Assembly: GCA_032622095.1 (NCBI GenBank)
Contig: CP136068.1
Coordinates: forward strand, 48,540,443 to 48,604,442
Direction of reading: 5' to 3'
Length of the DNA: 64,000 nt
DNA from: Siphonodentalium dalli
Taxonomy: Eukaryota > Mollusca > Scaphopoda > Gadilida > Siphonodentaliidae
Numbering within the stretch: position 1 is the first letter of the stretch; each line of letters starts with the position of its first letter. A model generated the notes under the pieces. That model saw only the letters and a program-made list of their open reading frames with translations, did not search any database and was not told the origin of the DNA. Shown piece by piece: positions 21,170 through 32,119 of this stretch. The position numbers were made by a program, and so were the translations under genes.

Positions 21170-22163
21170 GTGGATCGTGCCCAATTTCCCATTTCAAATA
21201 TTTCAAATAACCATCATTTATCATCTCCATCAAGCAGTCGGACCTCCAGTGAGCTTGGATCGCCACCTCTCAGGATGAACACGCAACCGCTAATCCCAAT
21301 TAGTGTCACTAATATGCTGGACTCCATGCATGTCACGCCTTGTATGAGCTGGTCACTCCACGCTCACAAAGGCGGATACCAGTTGATTCTGGATTTCCAG
21401 GGTTTCCAGGGCTCTCTACCGGGAGTGGACCGGATAATACCAGATCAGCACGGAAGCCTCGACAAAAAATGAAGAAGAAGAAGAAAAAAACACCATCGAG
21501 AAACAAAGAGATGCCGCGAGACTCGCTGCATGGAAAGCGAAAAAGTCGACGGAAACTCCACCAGTCGACTCCGCCCATACAGCTGGGATCCCGGCCCAGT
21601 CTGCACAGGAGATGGAATCTCCACCACCATCACCACCACCATCACCACCACCATCACGGCCAGACGAGGATACTGAAGACGAAGACGATGACCCCTCTGA
21701 CTTCGTCCCCAAGACTCCGGAGTATACCGAGCCGGAGCCTTCATCCTCAATTGAAGCAAGAGCCGCCGAAACCATGAGAGGAATCGACTTAAAAACCATC
21801 GATATAGATATTATCCTGCAGAAAATATACGAAGATTTCACCGGACCTTCTCCGCCGATCTCACCGCTTCCTTCATCATCAACATCAACATCTTCTACTT
21901 CACCACCACCGAAGAAGAAGAAAAAGAAGGAAAACAAAAAAAAGAAAAGAATAACAGCTAGAATCCCATTTCCCCTGACCCACCTGAGCCACGGCCTAGA
22001 CAATCGCTGGTACTTACATGTCCAAAACAAATTCAAGTCAGGGCATAAGGGCGATCTTCGGATGAGCCCACCACCGTCCTCGTGTCGCCATTCGGGCGGG
22101 CACGCAAACTCTTTTCACGACGGCGACACATTAGGTGAAAATGTGATGCTAATTGGTGTGTGA
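21170..22163 (+). pseudogene. Low-complexity ORF in two frames, retroelement ORF1-like
   Basis: One frame runs 21170-21472 (Ser/Pro-rich, with SWSLHAHKGGYQLIL) and ends at a stop inside an A6 run (about 21464-21474). The next frame continues through EEEEKNTIEKQRDAARLAAWKAKK, a Pro/Ser run encoded by CCACCATCA repeats, an acidic run (DEDTEDEDDD) and a lysine run, to a stop at 22163. A single shift at the homopolymer would join the two. The WS-hydrophobic-strand block followed by a basic RD..R...WKAKK helix resembles ORF1-like proteins of invertebrate retroelements, but I recognise no domain with certainty. The opposite strand and a third frame are also partly open because of the composition. 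Confidence 0.38.
21607..21655 (+). repeat. CCACCATCA short tandem repeat
   Basis: About five units inside the low-complexity ORF at 21170-22163. They encode Pro/Ser in the longest frame and polyhistidine in another. Confidence 0.7.
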
Positions 22164-22169
22164 TATTCA

Positions 22170-23275
22170 TTGTATGTTTTGTTATTTAATAACAATATAG
22201 AAAAAATTTAATTTAACACACCGAAGAGCCAAATTGCACGACAAATGGGCCAGTGTGAGAATATAGTATAAGACGAAAACGCGGCCAACCATTACATTTA
22301 TTGGTATTAGACGTACCTTCGTGAGGAAAAACACATAATCACCTATTACTACAGTGTCTAGGAAAGCAGCGATGTTGGAATACTGTTCAACTTGATGTGT
22401 GTCGAATTTTCCGAGGGCAGTTTTCGTTCCCTGTAAATAATCCGTTAATATTATAATTTAGACAGTGAAATTATTAGTCAATTAATACCCTTTATGTTAA
22501 TACACCGACCATTTGATGAAATACACTCCACGCATAGCCTTCTTTTTTGTGGATGTCGGTATGGGTGCTACAATATGCCAAACGACCAAATGTTTGTGTA
22601 TACCCGTATGTGACGTTTACTTTTAACTACATCAAAGGTCCAGAAATTATACTTATATTTAAGCAATGTAGCAGTTTTAAATATGTCTACATGTAAACTA
22701 AAATAAAGCAGCATAAATATGTGATTACAACCATACGACGCCATAATGTAATTAATATGCACCCAATAGTCATCTTACATTATTATGGAACAACACGTTC
22801 TCGCAAATGGAAAACACAAGGCAACCAGCTAATATTTTCCAGATGGTAATAGGTGGTGGGCTGGTGTATATGATATGGTTACCGAGTTACTGGAAGGTGA
22901 CAGTCTCTTTAAAAAGCCGATGGTAATGTTACCAGATCTATTTCTCACGAAATCCAAATCTATCTTATTTATATGACGACGGGGGAGGGTTCTGTCCCAA
23001 TATCACGTTATAAATTGTTTCCAAATATAGATCGAGTAACTGGTGTAGTAAATGTTTGTGATAATCGTAGTACTCAGTTATAGTTCTACAAAAACAACAG
23101 GATGCGATAAAATAATCAGTATAATAAATAGCATTGACTGATCAAAACTCGAAGATTTTGTTCTCCTGGATTGCAATGAGTATTTTTATCGCATTCATTT
23201 GTGAATATATCGTCATTTATTTTGTGTTATAAAATGTGTCGTGTTTCGTATTCGTGGGGGAAATGGTCAGCACGC
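22170..23275. other. No supported gene
   Basis: AT-rich, only short frames, no clear repeat. Confidence 0.5.
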
Positions 23276-23279
23276 CATT

Positions 23280-23880
23280 GATCTCCCAAAAAATATAACC
23301 AATCACGAAGCGATGTTTATAATTGGCATCTACATTTTAAAGATACGGGCGGCGTTGGCGGTGGGTATGCTGTTAAAATATTCACCTCCGTCAAAAACCG
23401 CCATAAACAGAAAGAATAGTAAAATATAGACAGACTTTGTTCTTACACCAATCAGAAATATGGCATAAACAGTATGTTATTGTCATTTTTTTCCTTTGTT
23501 GTGTAAACAAAAGCAAAAAAACGTTACGTTACCTGTCTTTTGTTTAGATCCGGATATGGTAAACATAAAGAGCGCTATTGGCTACTATTTTCCTGATATG
23601 GAAATAATAAAGAGCGTTTATATAATTTGTGTGTGATTAACCAATAGAATTGCGCTGTGTTATGTAAACAGAAGCACAACTTATGTAACACGAGCAGGCT
23701 CTTGTCTACGTACACCATCGTCCGTCTTGACGACACTATACTATTTACGCGCTGATTATGTTTGGCATATGAACAAAACTATATATATTTTAATATTCAT
23801 TCTGTTGATGGCGATTTGAACAAATATGAATATTTCTTCAACGAACGCCGCCTGTGCCTTTAAAGAGATTTTATTTCGCT
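23280..23880 (+). repeat. Interspersed repeat family R1, copy 1 (~550 bp)
   Basis: Aligns in direct orientation with 45945-46440. Shared blocks include GGCGGTGGGTAT, CATAAACAGTATGTTAT, GGTAAACATAAAGAGCG, AATAAAGAGCGTTTAT and GTGCCTTTAA near the end. Non-coding; probably a decayed MITE or SINE-like element. Confidence 0.68.
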
Positions 23881-24239
23881 TGAACGGCGATCAGTCTGAG
23901 ACATGACTACTAGAATGAAGGTATAATCCCATCTATACAGAAATCAGATCTGAATAGCAGTTCTAGAGACGAAGATGTGATAAGATTATCACCAGTCATT
24001 TACAGATACTGGTCACGTGAATTGAGTTGATGAGGTATAATGTGTGAATGTACATGTACAGCCTAGTTAGCGCCATATAATGATACTTACTGATGTTTGA
24101 TCCAGTATATATATGTTGATGCCCCGTGCCCCCGAACCCAGGTTCTGGAAATAAATGAAACATAAGGTACGTATAGAGACAAGGTGATCAAATACGTTAG
24201 TCCACACTTCTGAGATATATATTTCTTATTTACAGGGTA

Positions 24240-25290
24240 TTTGAATATGATTTGTATATTATCTGTATATGATTTGTATATGATTTGTGTATGTATATGA
24301 TTTGTATATGATGTGTAAATGATTTATATATGACTTGTACATGGCTTGCACGTGGTTTGTAATGGTTTGTACATGAGTTGTACATTGTATATGATTTCTA
24401 TATGATATGTATGATTTTTGTATGGTTTGTATATTATTTGTATATGATTGTTGTATGATTTATATATGATGTGATATGTATATAATATTTGCATATTATT
24501 TGCATATGATTCGTAAATGATTCGCATATGATTTATACATGTGCATTGTGTGTATTTGACGTGTGTATATCGTGTGTATATGATTTGAACATTATTTGTA
24601 TATTGTTTAATATATGATTTGTAAATTGTTTGTATATGATTTCTGTAATATTGGTATATGATGTGTATATGATGTGTGTATATGATGTGTGTATATGATG
24701 TGTGTATATGATGTGTGTATATGATGTGTGTATATGATGTGTGTATATGATTTGAACATTATGATTTGAACATTATTTGTATATTGTTTAATATATGATT
24801 TGTAAATTGTTTGTATATGATTTATGTAATATTGGTATATGGTGTGTATATGATGTGTATATGATGTGTGTATATGATTTGTATATGATGTGTGTATATG
24901 ATGTGTGCATATGATTTGAACATTATTTGTATACTGTTTAATATATGATTTGTAAATTGTTTGTATATGATTTCTGTAATATTGGTATATGATGTGTATA
25001 TGATGTGTGTATACGATTTATAGATGATTTGTATGTGGTTTGTAAATGATTGTTATATGATTTCCATATTATTTGTATATGATTTATATATGATTTGCAA
25101 ATGGTATATAATACGTGTATATGATTTATATATGACTTGTATCTGATTTGTATGTGATTTCTAAATTATTTGTACATGATTTGTATATGATTTATATGAT
25201 TTGTACACGAATTGTATATGATTTGTATACGATTTGTATATAATTTGCATATGATTTGTATATGATGTGTATATTTGATTTGTTTTGATT
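24240..25290 (+). repeat. AT-rich satellite (TATATGATTTG units, higher-order)
   Basis: About 1 kb of 11-14 bp units (TATATGATTTG, TATATGATGTGTG). A longer segment (TTGAACATTATTTGTATA.TGTTTAATATATG... to GTAATATTGGTATATG) recurs near 24586, 24765 and 24916, giving a higher-order period of about 150-180 bp. Confidence 0.82.
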
Positions 25291-25299
25291 GATTATTAT

Positions 25300-26930
25300 A
25301 GCTACACAATGTCACGAGTGATTGCTTGTTGTTTCTTATTAAATATTTTAACGCTAATTGTGGGTGAATGTCATCTGAAAAACAACTTGTAGAATTTGGG
25401 TTCAACTCAAACCCTGCTCATATATGATAGCTATGTTTCAACGTTTTCGGTCTAGCGGGTAAACAAATTTCCACACAGAGAGTTTCACTGGGAAATAGTT
25501 CACTGCAAGAAGAAACGACCGACCACCAGAAAGAAGCCAACAAACCTGCCCAGATATGTGATTCAATTTAACGTCCGTGTTCGTGGATCACTGATATCGG
25601 GATTCGTTCGAGCTTCGTCATCGCCGGAAGTCTAGAGCTCTGCTGTACTTACCAATCCATTTCTCTGTACCTTTTCAATCCAATTTTGCACATGACCATG
25701 ATAGAATGGTGCTGGATTAAAAACACAGTAAACAATTGAGTCATTGGTTGGATACGTTCACATATACATTAATGACTTTGCGTAGATGATCATACACATG
25801 AATCGTCCCTATCGAATGGGCGCATATCGTATCGTGTCAATCCAAACTAATTTCGGTTAACGCTAAATATATATCTTTATTCCTCCATATAATGAAGAGC
25901 ATATATACATGTATACACATTATAAATAAATCGAGAACATACAAACACATCAGGAATTTGGCTATATAATATACAGGGTTATATAATTTGACTGACGACG
26001 AGATCATCAAGAACGCAGCATTTAGTGTATAAAAGCATGCGTATATTCACGACATATATATGCATGCATACACACATATATATATACACCTGATTATACA
26101 TATTTATATATGCATGTAAATAATCTTACATACACCATAGCATACGAGAAACCTTATGCGACACGGGTGTATGGCGATATATAGAGTATGAAACAGTTGA
26201 GGTTGTGCTGAAATGTGATGTTCGCCGAGCTCGTGACATATACTGTGTTAAAAGTTTATCTGACGTACAAACAGTTAACTCCAATTGCGGATATTGTATT
26301 TCTGAGTTCTATATTGTTCCAAGCATTTGATAGTTATGCGGCAATGGCATACAGCAATGCATATCCGATAAATGATGCAAGTGTTATTATGGATAGGGCT
26401 TGTACGGTAATGCATCCTGGAGAGTACTATGATGATTTTATGGATGTCATTTAAGGTGGGGTTATCATGAAAATATGTACGTATATTCTGTACTAATAAC
26501 GTACGACTGTATGGGTATGGAAATATGGGTAAGTGAAGTATATAATATATAGCATATATTCGTCGGAATGATGCAAGATATTGAATTGGCCATTATTGAG
26601 ACAGAGCTAATGATGGTAGTGATACCAACTGATTGCAAATGTATTAATAAAAACATGGCTATTCTGCTCTGAAAGAACGCCGATCGCTTTACTCAACCAT
26701 TATCAAAATGAAACCGTTTCCACATAAATGCGGCTGACCGAACCGGCAAGCGAGTCAGATTGGAGTGATCATCTGACAGTAGAGCGAGATCTCTTGGAGG
26801 AGATCACAGAAGGACAGACAACAGCTGCAAACGGGGTAATTGGTCCAGGCAGAGGAACCATTCAATACCATATTGGTAAAATGACATGATACCAGATGTC
26901 ATTCCGAATATGTAGCAATGACTGGCAGTC
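25300..26930. other. No supported gene
   Basis: An open frame at 26215-26454 (79 codons, hydrophobic start) has no recognisable domain. The rest is AT-rich with simple sequence at 26035-26115. Confidence 0.45.
26035..26115 (+). repeat. TA/TGCATG-rich microsatellite
   Basis: Interrupted TATATA/CACATA/GCATGCATAC simple sequence. Confidence 0.6.
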
Positions 26931-27170
26931 TAAGGCCCTTTCCAAACGACGGATTTTTGTCGACTCGAATCTAATACCAGACCCACAATTGTATTAAATG
27001 CGTCAAAATGCGACGCTTGAAACAATTAGATCTGTGTCAGACGGGGTGCAGGACCTGGTTTTCTGGACGTTTCGGCACCTGGGTTTTCGGCACTTGGTTG
27101 TTTCGGCCCAGGTGCTTGGACGTTTCGGCACTTCGCCGAAGACGTTTCGGCACTTTACTTGTTTCTTTTT
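26930..27170 (+). repeat. Repeat family R2 end with GTTTCGGCAC block, copy 1
   Basis: Begins AAGGCCCTTTCCAAACGACGG and continues TTTGTCGACTCGAATCTAA, a block also present at 28381 and, inverted, at 31027-31081. It is followed by repeated GACGTTTCGGCAC units (27065-27155) that recur in inverse orientation at 28195-28300. Confidence 0.62.
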
Positions 27171-27415
27171 GTTTTCTTTTCATATATGACATTGTCTTTG
27201 CTGTTGGTATAGCATCGAACGTGCAGCAGCGGAATTTCCCAATATGAATACCGACAGGCCAAGAGACAACAAACGCCAATCGACTTTACTTGTTCGTCAT
27301 GCCCCAACCTTGTATATATATTGATTTCAACTTGTTCTACCGTGGGTAGGGTTACCCAACCATTTTGGGTGTTCGGCCGCTTCACTATTTATGTGGTACA
27401 TTTTGTTTTTGAAAC

Positions 27416-27940
27416 ATCGTTATTGATGTCCCTCTTATATATCGCGAATTGATCGGATGGTCTGTTTTGAGAGCTATCATGTTATGACGTATGAGCTATC
27501 GACCAATTTGATTCTCACATCGACACGACATCAACAGCCCCTTGATAGAAGTGTCTGGACTTCATACTCCTCACTCGGGTGCAGTGTTTGTGAGTATATC
27601 AGGTATTGATGGACCTCTTATATATCGTGAACCGACAAGGCTATCTGTTCAGAGAACTATCATAATATGACGTAGCGAATCGACAAACGGAATTTTCAAA
27701 TCGACACCACACCACCAGACTGTTGATAAAAGTGCCTGGACTTCAAGCTCCCCCCCCCCCCCCTCGTGCAGTATGTGAGTATCTTAGCAATATCATTATC
27801 GATGACCCTCTTATATATCGCGAACAGACAATGTTGTCTGTTCAGATAGCTATCATAATTTGAATTGACCAACATAATTTTCACATCGACGCCGCAGCAT
27901 CAGACCCTTGGTAGAACGGCCACATGTCGATATATATGAG
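27416..27940 (+). repeat. Tandem repeat, three ~155-185-bp units
   Basis: Units start near 27416, 27602 and 27786. They share CCTCTTATATATCG.GAA, CTATCAT.ATGA, TTTTCACATCGAC and AGTG.CTGGACTTCA. The middle unit has a C-run. Diverged, non-coding. Confidence 0.72.
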
Positions 27941-28194
27941 TAAACATTGTGCATCTTGAAATACGCTACGTTAACCCATCCTATACATGGTTTGCGACAT
28001 GACGCTATGATTCCGTTAAACGAATCCACGATTCATGACCGTATTGCGCCTGTGTCAATAGCTGGTTAATTTGAATTTTGCCGGAGCCGATTTGAAGTGC
28101 GTCCAATCGCTTTGGGAGTCTATCACATTTATTGAAATAAAGAATACAAAAAAAAAAATTGTCTTCACTCATAATTTCGTTGGTCTGAAAATTA

Positions 28195-28415
28195 GCAGGT
28201 GCCGAACAGTCCAAGGTGACGAAAAGTCAGGTGTCGAAACGTCCAGGTGCCGAACGGCAACCACAGGTGCCGAAACGTCCAGGTGCCGAAACGTCTAGCA
28301 TTCGTCAGACGCATCACAGACAAACTCCGTCCAATTCAGACGAATCTTCGTAGGTGATGCGTCTGAAATCCGTTTTGGTTCAAACGACGGATTTTTGACG
28401 ACTCGAATCTAATAC
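28195..28415. repeat. Repeat family R2, copy 2
   Basis: Contains inverse GTGCCGAAACGTCCAG units (28195-28300), then CAGACGCATCAC hairpin-like sequence, and ends with CAAACGACGGATTTTTG and GACTCGAATCTAATAC, matching copy 1 in direct orientation. Confidence 0.6.
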
Positions 28416-28739
28416 TTGTGACGAGAGATCCGAAAGTTGCCGAAGTAACGAATGCAAATGATATGATAATGATATTTTAATGGTATAATAATGAGGGGTT
28501 TCCCCTTATCTGCGGAAATACCCACATGACGTCATTTGTCGCACGGTCTCTTTGTTATAAAGAAAGATATATATATATAAGCATTGTAGCTAACTTGATT
28601 AAACAAGTTAGCATCTGACCAATCACTAATAGCCATTTTATGTCGGGGGTTTCTATTCGTTGTGACCTAATGACTGTTTGGTGCATGCGCAGCAAAGGGG
28701 CCATGCATATGGCCTGGTGTTGTAAGCTAATAGTAGTCA

Positions 28740-28905
28740 GTGTTGCACGGTGTGGCTAGGGCAAAAAACAAGCCGAAGATGATATGTGTAAAATGTTTGA
28801 AGCATGAATTTGGCGATAGGTCGTTATCAAAGTACGTTATACGTGTGATAGTTACGTCATGAACACAGTGTTCCCCTATCGTTTTGCGATAATCGCCAAC
28901 CAAAT
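28740..28905 (+). repeat. Empty-site relative of the LINE insertion locus
   Basis: Matches 13655-13724 joined to 14715-14750 (ACAAGCCGAA.ATGATATGT, TTGGCGATA, GTTAT, AGTACGTTATAC, TGTGATAGTTACGT) without the LINE. This shows the 13.7-kb copy of the repeat before insertion. Confidence 0.72.
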
Positions 28906-28924
28906 TCACATTTAATAATGAATT

Positions 28925-29145
28925 GAATAGCGCTTAAGCGCAATTGATTGCGCTTAAGACGTTAAGTGTAATTGATTACAAGTACTTAAGCGCAAATGAT
29001 TGCGCTTAATCGCAAATACCACATATTGTGCTTAACCACAAATAGGGCATTTACGCTTAAGCATAATAAATTGCGCTTAAGTGCAATGATTTGCGCTTAA
29101 GTACAATGAATTGCACTTAAGTGCAATTAATTACGCTTAAGTGTG
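28925..29145. repeat. Palindromic array (GCGCTTAAGTGCAAT)
   Basis: About ten ~20-bp units built on CTTAAG palindromes (TGCGCTTAAGCGCA-like) with ATGAATT linkers. Each unit can form a hairpin. Confidence 0.72.
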
Positions 29146-29584
29146 AGTGTCACTACTATCTAAGAACCTACCTATTGTGTATCACCTAGCAACACAAGAG
29201 GAGCATTGGGCTAATTTTAACCTGTTTTAATTAGCATGAGTACTCAACAGTCAACTGTGACTATGATAATCCAATTACATATCAGCATCCCTATATCTGA
29301 AGAATTGATGTCTCCTTCCCGGAACTCTAGTAATTTTTTATATGATGTTTTTTATTGTATTTTATCACATATTTGGAATTTAACTAGTAGTATGGTCATA
29401 TGCCATAGCATGCATGTTGTGTCACTGCATGAGCGCTTGCCCCATATGTTTACTTATTGACTTAAATCAGGGGAAAAAACCCTATTTTAATATTATCAGC
29501 ATCCCTGTCCCAAAACTTCTATCGCGAGTAGTCCCAACCAATAGAAAAACCCGACATATAATGGCTATTGGTGATTGGTCATAT

Positions 29585-29958
29585 ACTAACTTGTTTAAAC
29601 AAGTTAGCTAACTTGATTAAACAAGTTAGTAACTTGATTAAACAAGTTAGCTAACTTGATTAAACAAGTTAGTAACTTGATTAAACAAGTTAGCTAACTT
29701 GTTTGAACAAGTTAGAAAACTTGATTAAACAAGTTAGCTAACTTGATTAAACAAGTTAGCTAACTTATTAAACAAGTTAGCTAACTGGATTAAACAAGTT
29801 AGCTAACTTGATTAAACAAGTTAGCTAACTTGATTAAACAAGTTAGCGAACTGGATTAAACAAGTTAGTTAACTTGTTTAAACAAGTTAGCTAACTAGAT
29901 TAAACAAGTTAGTTAACTTGTTTAAACAAGTTAGCTAACTGGATTAAACAAGTTAGTA
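29585..29958. repeat. Array of 21-22-bp palindromes (CTAACTTGATTAAACAAGTTAG)
   Basis: About 17 head-to-tail copies of a palindrome identical to the terminal sequence of the element at 28590. Unit ends overlap (GTTAGCTAAC junctions), with variants TTGTTTAAACAA, TTGATTAAACAA and TGGATTAAACAA. There are no spacers, so it is not a CRISPR array. Confidence 0.82.
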
Positions 29959-30094
29959 ACAAAAGAGGAGGTGTCGGTTCTACGCTGCCGTAGCATTGCT
30001 TTGGTAATATTGTGCAAATTGTAATTATTTTGGTAGTTTGATTTCTCAACGAACATGGCATGTCACTGACTCACATCTTATAATGGATATAGTA

Positions 30095-30650
30095 TCAATG
30101 ATTTATAATAATTCATATATACCGGTATAAGGGGTAGGGGTTGTAGCAACTGATTTATAATAATTAATATAGACCGATATTCCTTATTGTAAGGAATAGG
30201 GGTGGTATTCTCTGATGTATAATAATTAATATATACCGGTATTACTTATTATAAGGGGTAGGGGTGGTACCACTGATTTATAATAATATTCATATATACC
30301 GGCATTACTTATTATGAGGGGCATAAGGGTGGTAACCTCTTATTTATAATAATTCATATATTCCGGTACTACTTATTATAAGGAGCAGAGTGGTAGCCTA
30401 TGATTTATACTAATTTATATATGCCGGTATTCCGTATTATAAGGGGTAGGGGTGGTAGCCTCAGATTTATAATAATTCATATAAACCGGTATTACTTATT
30501 GTGAGGGGTCGGGAAGGTAGCCTTTGATGTATAATAATTCATAGATATCGGTATTCCTTATTATAAAGGATATAGGTGGTAGCCTATGATTTATAATAAT
30601 TAATATATTGCGGTATTCCTTATTATAATGGGTAGGGGTGGCAGTCTCTT
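30095..30650 (+). repeat. Minisatellite, ~60-bp unit, nine or so copies
   Basis: The unit is TGATTTATAATAATTCATAT.TACCGGTATTACTTATTATAAGGGGTAGGGGTGGTAGCC with point variation. The units are of fairly even length over 550 bp. Confidence 0.82.
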
Positions 30651-30959
30651 ATTCATACACATTATTGTATTCCTGTATTTACATGCATGGTATACACATA
30701 TATGGCAATTGGTTGCACGATATAACATTTATTTATTGCGCCTATTATAGTATATTATATAACTATATGTACTATATACATCCTCATATACATGTGTACA
30801 TATATTCGCGCTGCAATCGCGCATATATATATACATAATTTATACTGTATTTTAGTATATATATATGTATAACATACCGGTATATATAGGCCTCTATATC
30901 TACGAGTGGCCATTTTGTGACGGTAACCGGGAATCCACTTTTAAATAAATCGACCAATG

Positions 30960-31085
30960 TATTAGATTCGACGTGACGAAGATGCGTCCGTCTGAAACAA
31001 AATTGACCGCAGTCGCATCACCGACGGATTTAATACAATTAGATTCGAGTCGACAAACATCCGTCGTTTGGAACGGGCCTAAGAT
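30960..31085 (-). repeat. Repeat family R2, copy 3 (inverted)
   Basis: On the minus strand it reads AGGCCCGTTCCAAACGACGG, TTTGTCGACTCGAATCTAAT and TGTATTAAATCCGTC, matching 26932-26998 except for a 12-bp insertion in copy 1. Located directly downstream of the second EB-like exon. Confidence 0.62.
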
Positions 31086-31237
31086 GTGTTGTACTACACA
31101 CGAGTAGGTCGCTAAACCGTGTTTATGTGTGTCTTTGTCTCCGAACGCTGTATGTGCGATTGACTGCGAAGTCGTGTCAAGGGAAATACAAGGAAACAAT
31201 TGCAGAGGAATTTAGTTTAATTCTGATGATCACTTAC

Positions 31238-31375
31238 TTGAATCACATGTTCCAGGATAGGCTGTAGAAGTCTTATAGTACGGCATGCATTGACAGGTGT
31301 GAAGTATCTGGTCACACTGTGTCCCATCTGCCGAACAGTGCTGGTAACACACGGCTCCGTGTGTGGTGCCCACGA
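31238..31375 (-). CDS. Cys-rich EB-like module exon, copy 2
   Basis: Paralogue of the exon at 35649-35786 with the same 138-bp length, 1-1 phase and cysteine pattern (VVGTTHGAVCYQHC..., then CDQILHTCQC). The splice sites are CACTTTCTTGTAG and CAA|GTAAGTGATC. The conserved GTTHGAVC and LHTCQC blocks, with divergence elsewhere, indicate an old duplication under constraint rather than a recent copy. Because it ends in a consensus donor, at least one more exon must lie at lower coordinates; none was identified with certainty (see the candidate at 8491-8700). Confidence 0.72.
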
Positions 31376-31733
31376 CTACAAGAAAGTGTGTTCATTCTCG
31401 GTTATTAAACCTGGTTAAGCTGTCGGGCTATTAAGGGAAATTTATTTTGTTAAATATAATAGAACAAAGGGATAACAGACTTATATTTAAAACAAAGAGG
31501 GACACTAATTGTGGAATAACTTCCATGAATATCAGAAATTTGTAATTATGAATCAAGAAAACTAACAAAACAATATTTTATTGGAACTTATTCCATAATG
31601 TTTTAACAACGTAATACTGAATTATTACGGGAATAAGCCTCAACCTTCATATACATTGCTATTGAACTCATAATAATAGCTATAAAACGTACAAAAGTAG
31701 TACAAGAATAGATAATAAATAGCAAATAAATAG

Positions 31734-31896
31734 ACAGAACACAACGCGCATCTTAATCGAGACTCTTTTATCGAATAAGTTGCGGATGGCGTAAGGATAT
31801 ATTTCGCGAGATCGTAGCTCGAGCGAAATACATCTTTGGGACGTCCGCAACGAGTTCGATACAAGATTCGAGATTATGATGCAAGTTGTGTTCTGT
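31734..31896. repeat. Near-perfect palindrome (163 bp), ACAGAAC ends
   Basis: Ends ACAGAACACAAC / GTTGTGTTCTGT. The arms include TTGCGGATGGCG and its mirror, and the centre is CGCGAGATCGTAGCTCGAGCG. The same GCGAGnnCGTAGnnCGAGC centre occurs in the palindrome at 56787. Confidence 0.75.
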
Positions 31897-31984
31897 ATTT
31901 ATTCTAAACGGTTCAGTCAGATAAGTTAAATACATGAAATTCACCTTCATTGTTACTATAGCTACCTTTATTGTGATGTAAGTC

Positions 31985-32100
31985 TGACAAATAACCAGTA
32001 ATTATGGGGGGAATCACCAAAAGCAGATGGTCGACGTAATGCACGTCATCTTTCTTGGCGACAACGTCAACAAGAATAGTTCTGGCTTGTATTCCACTAG
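31985..32100 (-). CDS. Candidate coding patch between the two Cys-rich exons
   Basis: The minus-strand peptide SGIQARTILVDVVAKKDD followed by VDHLLLVIPPIITG looks protein-like and lies in the intron between the two EB-like exons. With an acceptor at ...ACAAG|CC and a donor at ACTG|GTTATT it would be phase 1-1, as that position requires, but both sites are weak. No family is recognised. Confidence 0.2.
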
Positions 32101-32119
32101 AGGTATACATTAATATGTA

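Larger units (their letters stand above)
28590..29607. mobile_element. ~1-kb inverted-repeat element with palindromic ends
   Basis: The left end (CTAACTTGATTAAACAAGTTAG, then TGACCAATCACTAATAGCC and GTCGGGGGTTTCTATTCG) is mirrored at 29531-29607 (CCAATAGAAAAACCCGAC, GGCTATTGGTGATTGGTCA, CTAACTTGTTTAAACAAG). The arms are about 77 bp. The interior holds the sequence also found at 13.65-14.8 kb and the GCGCTTAAG array. The right palindromic end runs directly into an amplified array at 29608. Confidence 0.68.

Noticed and set aside
26215-26454. 79-codon frame as a receptor fragment
   Set aside because: Hydrophobic start but no conserved receptor motif and no splice context.
29585-29958. CRISPR-like regularly repeated palindromes
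   Set aside because: Repeats abut without unique spacers, the locus is in animal DNA, and no cas genes exist; it is a palindromic satellite.
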